Shown here: piece by piece, positions 7,775 to 14,327 of the stretch | Position numbering within the stretch: the stretch's first letter is position 1 | How the letters are laid out: each line of letters begins with the position of its first letter | Program-made: the position numbers and the translations under genes | The notes under the pieces: generated by a model | Databases searched by the model: none | What the model was told of the DNA's origin: nothing | The model's input: the letters and a program-made list of their open reading frames with translations, nothing else | Assembly (NCBI GenBank): GCA_025458545.1 | Contig: JALOSH010000058.1 | Span: 1 to 14,327, forward strand | Source: Hydrogenophaga sp. | Lineage (GTDB): Bacteria > Pseudomonadota > Gammaproteobacteria > Burkholderiales > Burkholderiaceae | Reading direction: 5' to 3' | DNA length: 14,327 bases

Positions 7775-9045
7775 CCGTCGAACATCATCACGTCCACCTC
7801 GTCGCCCACGGCCACGTTGCCCTGGCCGTGGTGCAGCACGATCAGGCCGTTGGCCTCGACCATGGAGCGCAACACGCCCGAGCCCTGGTTGCCGGTGGTG
7901 CGCACGCTGAGCGTGCCATCCGGGTTGCGGCCGACGATGCCGCGCTGGTACTCGGTGCGGCCCGGCTTCTTGCGCAAGGCCTCGGCACTGCGCGCCTTGA
8001 GCAAGATCGGCTCGGTGGCCTGACTGCCCATCAGGCGCTGCAGGGCAGGGCGCACGAAGGCGAGGAAGGTGACCATCACGGCCACGGGATTGCCGGGTAA
8101 CCCGAAGAGCACGGCGCTCTTGCCGTTCTCTTCGATCCGCCCGACCGCCATGGGCCGACCGGGCCGCATCGCGATGCGCCAGAACGCCACATCACCCAGT
8201 TGCTTCATCATGGCCTTGGTGTGGTCGGCTTCGCCCATGCTGACGCCGCCGCTGGTGATGATGGCGTCGGCCATGCTTGCGGCCTGGCGGAAGGCGGCTT
8301 CGAGCGCGGCGGGTTCGTCCTTGACCACGCCCATGTCGAGCACTTCCACGCCCAGGCGGGTGAGCAGCCCGAAGACCGTGTAACGGTTGCTGTCGTACAC
8401 CGCGCCTTCGCGCGGCGGCTCACCCAGGCTCAGGATTTCGTCGCCAGTGGAAAAGTAGGCTACCTTGATGCGGCGAAACACCTTCACCTGCGGCAGGCCC
8501 AGGCTGGCGATCAGGCCGAGCGCGGCGGGGCCCAGCACCTGACCGCGGCGCAACGCGGGTTGACCCGCCATCAGGTCTTCGCCCATGAACCGTCGGTTGT
8601 CGCCAGGCTTCACCACATCGGCCGGGATACCGACCTGGGCGCCTTCGAGCTGGACGAATTCCAGTGGCACCACCGTGTCGAGCCCGCCGGGCATGATGGC
8701 GCCGGTCATGATCTTCACGCACTGCTGTGGGCTCAGCGAGCCAGCCCAGGCCTTGCCGGCATACGCGGTGCCTTCGGCCAGTTGCAGGGTCAGCGGCTGA
8801 CCGGCTCGCAGCAGGGTGCCGTCCAAAGCGAAGCCATCCATGGCCGAGTTGTCGTGTGGCGGCACGCTGATGGGTGAGATCACGTCGTCGGCCAGCACGC
8901 GACCGAGCGCATCGAACACGCTCACGTTCTCGGTACGGGTCACAGGCTCGACCAGTTGTGCCAGGAAGTCGTTCACATGGGCGGCGCTCAGGGCCTTGGG
9001 GTCGTAGCCCTGCAGGGCAGCGGCGATCTGTTCGATCGATGACAT
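7765..9045 (-). CDS. moeA: Molybdopterin molybdenumtransferase MoeA
   Basis: Cytoplasmic enzyme that inserts molybdate into adenylylated molybdopterin to give active molybdenum cofactor. The product has 426 residues (E. coli 411) and is intact. Characteristic blocks in order are PPHDNSAMDGFA (62-73), TGAIMPGGLDTV (114-125), YFSTGDEIL (197-205), the MoCF/MogA-like SGGVSMGEADH (265-275), MRPGRPMAVG (293-302) and GLPGNPVAVMV (315-325). A C-terminal beta-barrel domain IV ends in VGDEVDVMMFDGVI. The ATG at 9045 starts MSSIEQIAAAL. The gene lies 15 bases after the stop of the broken mobA in the same direction, with an AGG about ten bases before the ATG, so it is probably co-transcribed with mobA and possibly moaA. 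The frameshift in mobA could therefore alter coupling or message stability here, though moeA itself is unaffected. Confidence 0.95.
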   Translation of the reverse strand: MSSIEQIAAALQGYDPKALSAAHVNDFLAQLVEPVTRTENVSVFDALGRVLADDVISPISVPPHDNSAMDGFALDGTLLRAGQPLTLQLAEGTAYAGKAWAGSLSPQQCVKIMTGAIMPGGLDTVVPLEFVQLEGAQVGIPADVVKPGDNRRFMGEDLMAGQPALRRGQVLGPAALGLIASLGLPQVKVFRRIKVAYFSTGDEILSLGEPPREGAVYDSNRYTVFGLLTRLGVEVLDMGVVKDEPAALEAAFRQAASMADAIITSGGVSMGEADHTKAMMKQLGDVAFWRIAMRPGRPMAVGRIEENGKSAVLFGLPGNPVAVMVTFLAFVRPALQRLMGSQATEPILLKARSAEALRKKPGRTEYQRGIVGRNPDGTLSVRTTGNQGSGVLRSMVEANGLIVLHHGQGNVAVGDEVDVMMFDGVI

Positions 9046-9060
9046 GGTGGTCAGACCTGT

Positions 9061-9631
9061 TCAGGAACCCTGGAGCGACTGCAGCTCGGCGAGGGTGTTG
9101 GCGTTGAAGAAAGCGCGCGGGTCGTCGCCTGGCAAGTCAAAGGGCACAAGGACCGTGCGGTGCTGATCGGTCCAGCGATCGATCTTGCGACCACCGGTCT
9201 GGGTGAAGGCCATCAGGCTCGGCAGCAGCTCGGCGCGCAACAGCGAAAACACAGGCTGCGCGCGCGGTTCGTCGGCGCGCCAGGCGGCTGGCCAGGTCGA
9301 GCGGGAACAGAGGCGAGTCGCACGGCACGGTCAGCAGGTAGGGCGTTTCGCAGTGCGACAGACCGGTCAGAAAACCCGCCAGCGGGCCAGCGTAGTCGGG
9401 CAGGGTGTCGGGCCACACCGGGTGGCCAAAAGCCTCGTAGGCGGCCAGGTTCCGGTTGGCGTTGACCATCAGCTCACCCACCAGCCCGCCTGCCTGGATC
9501 TGCAGCCGCAACAGCGCGTTGAGTGCCAGCGGTGTGTCGCGGAACTTCTGCAGGCCTTTGTCCACGCCACCCATGCGCGAGCCGCGCCCACCGGCGAGCA
9601 CGAGCGCGGTGATTTCAGAAGATTGAATCAA
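9061..9631 (-). pseudogene. mobA: Molybdenum cofactor guanylyltransferase, frameshifted
   Basis: MobA transfers GMP from GTP to molybdopterin to form the guanine dinucleotide cofactor used by DMSO-reductase-family enzymes. Two reading frames together make a MobA. Residues 1-119 (9631-9275) contain [34 protein letters not shown] and the metal-binding [15 protein letters not shown]. After about 9274 homology continues one frame over as [28 protein letters not shown] and [10 protein letters not shown] to the stop at 9061. Besides the shift, only about 8 residues separate ASRL from PVFSLL, against about 19 in E. coli MobA, so roughly a dozen codons (one strand-helix step) appear lost as well. The start is TTG with GAGG six bases upstream; no nearby in-frame ATG is seen. 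It could be a true pseudogene or a sequencing/assembly error. There is no slippery heptamer to suggest programmed frameshifting. Confidence 0.85.
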
Positions 9632-9744
9632 GTGAGACCTCGCAAATTGGAACGATGTGGCGGCGGTGGCGCAATGGATGGTTCAGGAGCGAAGTGACCG
9701 AAACCCAGGATGCGGTGGAAGCGGCTTCGCCGGGCCACTCGCAT

Positions 9745-9785
9745 CGCCCCCTTGAGGGGGTGCCGCCGCAGGCGGCGCGGGGGTG
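9745..9785. repeat. Compound GC-rich palindrome between moaA and mobA
   Basis: CCCCC (9747-9751), TTGA, then GGGGG (9756-9760) can form a small hairpin. GCCGCC (9762-9767), GCA, then GGCGGC (9771-9776) forms a second. Alternatively the first CCCCC arm, extended by CG, can pair with GGGGGTG at 9779-9785, enclosing the second hairpin, so two mutually exclusive folds exist. From memory, similar 'CCCCCTTGAGGGGG' intergenic palindromes are frequent in Comamonadaceae genomes, so this is probably one copy of a dispersed REP-like family. It begins a few bases after the moaA stop on the minus strand and could also terminate or attenuate transcription before mobA; no T-run is present. Confidence 0.6.
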
Positions 9786-9792
9786 TTCCCGT

Positions 9793-10908
9793 TCAGCCTC
9801 CGATGTAGCTCATCTCGGCCCGGCGTGCTCCGGTTGAAGCGTCGGGCGGCAGGCTGGCCCGCAGCTCCGAGTAGCGGTCGTCCCGGCCTTGCCAGATGGC
9901 GGCGATGGCGCTGGCGATGTCCTGGTCGCTGGCTTGGCTGCGCAGCAGGGCGCGCAGGTCGTGTCCCTGGGCGGCAAACAGGCAGAGGTAGAACTGGCCT
10001 TCGGTGGTCAGGCGCGCGCGGTTGCACTCGCTGCAGAAAGCCTGCGTGACGCTGCTGATGACGCCGATTTCGCCTGTGCCATCGGCATAACCCCAGCGTT
10101 CGGCGGTCTCGCCGGGAGCCGATGGGTCCAGCTGCACCAGCGGCAGCTCGGCATGGATGCGGCGCACCACTTCGGCACTGGGCAGCACCTCGTCCATGCG
10201 CCAGCCGTTGGTGGCGCCCACGTCCATGTATTCGATGAAGCGCAGCACGATGCCGCTGCCCTTGAAGTGGCGCGCCATCGGCAGGATTTCGTGCTCGTTG
10301 GTGCCGCGCTTGACCACCATGTTGACCTTGATCGGTCCGAGTCCCGCCGCCTGGGCGGCCTCGATGCCCTGCAGCACATCGGCCACCGGGAAATCCACAT
10401 CGTTCATGGCCCGGAACACGGTGTCGTCCAGCCCGTCCAGGCTCACCGTCACGCGCTGCAGCCCGGCGGCCTTGAGCGCCTGTGCCTTGCGCTCCAGCAG
10501 TGAACCGTTGGTGGTGAGGGTGATGTCCAGCGGCTGGCCGTCCACCGTGCGCAGCGCGGCCAGCTGTTCGATGAGGATCTCGAGGTTCTTGCGCAGCAGC
10601 GGTTCACCGCCGGTCAGGCGGATCTTCTGAACCCCGTGCGCCACGAACTGGCGCGCCAGGCGGGTGATTTCTTCGAAGCTCAACAGCGCGCTGTGCGGCA
10701 GGTAGGGGTAGTCCTTGTCGAAGATCGACTTGGGCATGCAATAGCTGCAGCGGAAGTTGCAGCGGTCGGTGACGCTGATGCGCAGGTCGCGCAGCGGTCG
10801 GCCCAGGGTGTCGCCCAGCAGACCGGTGGGCGGGATCGTGGTTGCAGGAACACGAACTGCTCGCGAACTCAGCCGCTGGTCGATGAGGGGAATGACGCGT
10901 TCGGACAT
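9793..10908 (-). CDS. moaA: GTP 3',8-cyclase MoaA
   Basis: Radical SAM enzyme that converts GTP to 3',8-cyclo-7,8-dihydro-GTP, the first step of molybdenum cofactor synthesis. The product has 371 residues from the ATG at 10908. The radical SAM cluster motif CNFRCSYC gives Cys50, Cys54 and Cys57; RLTGGEPLL is the SAM-binding GGE; TTNGSLL and VSLDGLD follow. The second 4Fe-4S site, which binds GTP, is Cys292 and Cys295 ([10 protein letters not shown]) with Cys309 (FYLCLF). The product ends in the double glycine SYIGG that is essential in MoaA. The N-terminal extension of about 35 residues before [15 protein letters not shown] is common in betaproteobacteria. A GTG at 10926 could add six residues; ATG is preferred. 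It runs in the same direction as mobA and moeA, but the 161-base gap to mobA contains a strong palindrome, so the operon may be partly uncoupled. moaC, moaD, moaE and mogA are not in view. Confidence 0.95.
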   Translation of the reverse strand: MSERVIPLIDQRLSSRAVRVPATTIPPTGLLGDTLGRPLRDLRISVTDRCNFRCSYCMPKSIFDKDYPYLPHSALLSFEEITRLARQFVAHGVQKIRLTGGEPLLRKNLEILIEQLAALRTVDGQPLDITLTTNGSLLERKAQALKAAGLQRVTVSLDGLDDTVFRAMNDVDFPVADVLQGIEAAQAAGLGPIKVNMVVKRGTNEHEILPMARHFKGSGIVLRFIEYMDVGATNGWRMDEVLPSAEVVRRIHAELPLVQLDPSAPGETAERWGYADGTGEIGVISSVTQAFCSECNRARLTTEGQFYLCLFAAQGHDLRALLRSQASDQDIASAIAAIWQGRDDRYSELRASLPPDASTGARRAEMSYIGG

Positions 10909-10983
10909 GCATTGATTATCGACCACGGGCTTCGACAGATCGGTGGCTGTCCCTGGGCGCTGCGGGGAGAACGAGGACTGGCG

Positions 10984-11805
10984 TCAGGCCGAGCCTACGC
11001 GGGTGAACTGGCCGCTGTGTTCGCGCAGCCAGTTGGCGGAGAGATCGCTGGACTGCTGGCTCGGGTGGAAGTCCCGGCGGAAGTAGGCCAACCAGGGTCG
11101 CAGGCTGGTGCGCAACAGGCCACCGCGACCGAGCAGATGGCGCACGCCGCTGGACCAGGTTCGCCATTGCCAGAGGGTGCCGTCGCGCCGCAGGTTGTGG
11201 GCGGTCTGGCGCAAGGTGTCGGTGAGAAAAATCAGGGTGATTCGGCGCATCCAGCGCAACCGCCAGGCTTCGCTGCCGCCCAGCGCCCGGTAAAGGTCGA
11301 AGGCGGTGCACTTGTGTTCCGATTCTTCGGCGCTGTGCCAGAGCCACAGCATCTGGATACGTGGCTCGCAGCCATTCAAAAACGTCGGTCTCGCGAGCAT
11401 CCACTCGGCAAAGAGCGCGGTGAAGTGCTCGTTGGCCGCTGTGATGGCCAGTCCGTGGCGCGGTTCTTTGCCTTGCACCAGCTTGAGACGCTCGCGGGCG
11501 CGGGGTTCCCACTCGTTGACCAGCCCGTGTTTTTCAATCTGGGCGTTGAAGAGCGCGTGAATGCGGCGGTGGGTGGCCTCCTGCCCCACGAAGCCTTGAA
11601 CCTCGTCTTTCCATTCGGCTTGCTGCTCGGGCGGCAAGGCCTGGAATCCGTTGCGCACCGAGTCGATGAAAAACTGCTCGCCGACCGGAAAGCTCATCGA
11701 CAGCGCGTTGAACCATGCGGTCAGGAAGGGGTCGCCATTGCACCAGTGGCGCGCCACCGGTTGTTGCAGATCGATGAGCAGTCGGCGGACGGGCAGTTCG
11801 GTCAT
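10984..11805 (-). CDS. PF10118-like 'predicted metal-dependent hydrolase' with di-iron-type ligand pattern
   Basis: Protein of 273 residues resembling the PF10118/COG3687 family, annotated as predicted metal-dependent hydrolase; no reaction can be assigned with confidence. Conserved-looking blocks are LPVRRLLIDL, NALSMSFPVGEQFFIDSVR (Glu43), GFVGQEATHRRIH (Glu76xxHis79), ANEHFTALFAEW (Glu126) and LWHSAEESEHKCTAFDLY (Glu161xxHis164). The order Glu, ExxH, Glu, ExxH and the spacing between ligands (33 and 35 residues) match ferritin-like di-iron enzymes such as ribonucleotide reductase R2 and acyl-ACP desaturase. This is my inference. The C-terminal third is basic and Trp/Arg-rich with no clear membrane helix. 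The start is uncertain: ATG at 11805 gives the usual short N-terminus, and a GTG at 11841 would add 12 residues. It diverges from a TetR regulator, its likely controller, and ends 75 bases before moaA on the same strand. Confidence 0.8.
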   Translation of the reverse strand: MTELPVRRLLIDLQQPVARHWCNGDPFLTAWFNALSMSFPVGEQFFIDSVRNGFQALPPEQQAEWKDEVQGFVGQEATHRRIHALFNAQIEKHGLVNEWEPRARERLKLVQGKEPRHGLAITAANEHFTALFAEWMLARPTFLNGCEPRIQMLWLWHSAEESEHKCTAFDLYRALGGSEAWRLRWMRRITLIFLTDTLRQTAHNLRRDGTLWQWRTWSSGVRHLLGRGGLLRTSLRPWLAYFRRDFHPSQQSSDLSANWLREHSGQFTRVGSA

Positions 11806-11846
11806 GGATTCGAGCTTGAGAACGTTGAAGGCGCTGGGCACGGTCT

Positions 11847-11864
11847 GATACCCACGGATGTATC
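11847..11864. promoter_or_regulatory. Inverted repeat, candidate TetR-regulator operator
   Basis: GATAC (11847-11851) and GTATC (11860-11864) form a perfect 5-base inverted repeat around 8 bases, 18 bases in all. It overlaps the -10 and start-point region of the candidate promoter for the leftward hydrolase-like gene and lies in the space shared with the divergent TetR-type gene. This is the usual position for a repressor site. Assignment to this regulator is inferred from position and symmetry only. Confidence 0.4.
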
Positions 11865-11890
11865 GTGCGCAGCCCGAATGCGCTTGTCAA
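11862..11890 (-). promoter_or_regulatory. Candidate sigma-70 promoter for the hydrolase-like gene
   Basis: On the minus strand a perfect TTGACA (11890-11885) is followed after 17 bases by CACGAT (11867-11862), which keeps A2, A5 and T6 of the -10 consensus. Transcription would start near 11855, about 50 bases before the ATG at 11805. The consensus -35 with a weak -10 suits a regulated promoter. Confidence 0.4.
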
Positions 11891-11893
11891 GCG
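11881..11893. promoter_or_regulatory. Short perfect palindrome over the -35 box
   Basis: CGCTTGTCAAGCG has 6-base arms around a central T and contains the minus-strand TTGACA. It may be a second regulator site, since occupancy would block the -35, or just a coincidence of a palindromic promoter element. It lies between the divergent hydrolase-like and TetR-type genes, 17 bases beyond the GATAC/GTATC repeat. Confidence 0.3.
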
Positions 11894-11953
11894 CCGGGCC
11901 CGATCGGTGGTGTCAGCTTTCTGGGGGGGTACGGGTTCTAAGATCAAACCACC

Positions 11954-12586
11954 ATGTGCAACGCCATCATTTCGCCCGACAAGTTGGAGAAGGAACACCG
12001 GGGACGTCTGTTGCAGGCCCTGGGCATGGTCGCTGCCGACAAGGGCTTTGCCGCCACCACGATTGCCGACATCGTGCGCCAGGCCGGGATGTCCAAGCGC
12101 ACGTTTTATGAACACTTCAACAGCAAGGAAGCCTGCTTCCTGGCGCTCTATCGAGCGGTGAGTGCATCGGCCTTGCGCACGTTGCGCGACGCCTTGAAGC
12201 CCGATCGATCCTGGCACAGCGAGCTGGAGACCGCACTGAACGCCTACTTTGCTCACCTGTCGACCGGGCCGCGTCTGCTGCGCACCCTGTTTGTGGAAGT
12301 GCACCAGCTCGGTGAACCCGGCGCTGCGGTGCGCCGCGAGGTGATGCAGCAGCTGGCCGACTTCGTGCGGCAGGTGGTGCACAAGCCCGGTCTGGACGGC
12401 GCGTCAGGCCGCGTGCTCTCGCCGACCATGGCCATGGCCGCCGTGGGTGGCATCAACGAACTGGTGTTGCAGGCCATCGAGACCCGGCAGGACCTCGACC
12501 TGACACGGCTCACGGCAGCCGCCAGTGCCGTCATTCGGGCTCTGGCCCTGGGTGAGGCCGCGTCCCGGTCGCCGGACATGCCGTGA
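11954..12586 (+). CDS. TetR/AcrR-family transcriptional regulator
   Basis: DNA-binding repressor-type protein of 210 residues. The N-terminal TetR domain is clear: helix 1 around GRLLQALGMVAADKGFAAT (17-35), then the helix-turn-helix TTIADIVRQAGMSKRTFYEHF (35-55) and NSKEACFLALY. The C-terminal ligand-binding domain (about 70-205) is helical, Ala/Leu-rich and not recognisable to a specific ligand class. The ATG at 11954 has no strong ribosome-binding site; TAAGAT at 11939-11944, ten bases before it, could be a -10 box, which would leave almost no leader. It diverges from the PF10118-like gene, and the 148-base shared region holds two palindromes, so it probably represses that gene and itself. 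It ends just before a strong terminator shared with hppA. Confidence 0.92.
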   Translation: MCNAIISPDKLEKEHRGRLLQALGMVAADKGFAATTIADIVRQAGMSKRTFYEHFNSKEACFLALYRAVSASALRTLRDALKPDRSWHSELETALNAYFAHLSTGPRLLRTLFVEVHQLGEPGAAVRREVMQQLADFVRQVVHKPGLDGASGRVLSPTMAMAAVGGINELVLQAIETRQDLDLTRLTAAASAVIRALALGEAASRSPDMP

Positions 12587-12588
12587 AA

Positions 12589-12610
12589 AAGGCCCGCCGA
12601 AGCGGGCCTT
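12589..12610. terminator. Rho-independent terminator between tetR-type gene and hppA
   Basis: AAGGCCCGC (12589-12597) pairs perfectly with GCGGGCCTT (12602-12610) around the 4-base loop CGAA, a 9-pair stem. Read on the minus strand the stem is followed by TTTTT (12590-12586), so it is a good terminator for the leftward hppA gene, whose stop is 26 bases away. On the plus strand it starts two bases after the regulator stop and ends in CTTGG, so it may act weakly in that direction too. Confidence 0.85.
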
Positions 12611-12636
12611 GGTGCTGACAACAGACGTGTGATCGA

Positions 12637-14327
<1,691 letters not shown>

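Noticed and set aside
9265..9285. Programmed ribosomal frameshift in mobA
   Set aside because: No slippery heptamer or A/T-rich slip site at the junction, and residues expected by homology are also missing, which a frameshift signal would not explain.
9745..9785. CRISPR-like repeat
   Set aside because: A single compound palindrome with no repeated unit and spacer pattern; no cas genes in the window.
7765..10908. moaA-mobA-moeA as a new cofactor system or genomic island
   Set aside because: All three are standard molybdenum cofactor genes with normal motifs and the same base composition as their neighbours; no transfer markers nearby.
10636..12111. Plus-strand frame of about 490 codons opposite moaA and the PF10118-like gene
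   Set aside because: It overlaps two well-recognised minus-strand genes and the divergent promoter region; composition is shadow-like, with no recognisable domain.

Overview
The window reads as an ordinary chromosomal segment of a GC-rich betaproteobacterium, most likely family Comamonadaceae (Hydrogenophaga/Rhodoferax/Acidovorax-like). This rests on remembered protein wording, the codon bias and the compound GC-rich palindrome between moaA and mobA; it was not confirmed by any search. I see no phage, insertion sequence, CRISPR array, tRNA or rRNA. Coding density is high, and the longest non-coding stretch is about 160 bases (9632-9792), so there is no gene-free stretch of 300 bases to account for.

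Left block (1-3199): mltD (lytic transglycosylase lipoprotein, 3' end outside the window) and gloB (glyoxalase II) run leftward with an ATGA stop/start overlap. Across a 105-base divergent promoter region, a YafS-type methyltransferase-fold gene and rnhA (RNase HI) run rightward. The same neighbourhood, mltD-gloB-yafS-rnhA, exists in E. coli, so this is an old conserved cluster. Centre-left block (3349-7728): a two-gene RND efflux operon, periplasmic adaptor then inner-membrane pump, with no outer-membrane channel gene.

Centre-right block (7765-10908, leftward): molybdenum cofactor genes in the order moaA, mobA, moeA. MoaA starts pterin synthesis from GTP, MoeA inserts molybdate, and MobA adds GMP to make the guanine dinucleotide form. 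mobA is broken by a frameshift at about 9274 with an apparent small deletion. Right block (10984-14327): a 'predicted metal-dependent hydrolase' (PF10118-like) gene diverges from a TetR-type regulator. The space between them holds a consensus -35 box and two palindromes suited to autoregulation. A strong terminator then separates the regulator from hppA, a membrane proton-pumping pyrophosphatase entering from the right edge. hppA is also disrupted, having lost about 104 bases that encode its core catalytic motif.

I found no obvious new multi-gene system. The points most worth a second look are the two independent frame-breaking deletions (mobA, hppA); the complete di-iron carboxylate ligand pattern in the so-called hydrolase, with its TetR divergon; the YafS protein lacking the usual SAM-binding glycine motif; and the switchable palindrome between moaA and mobA.
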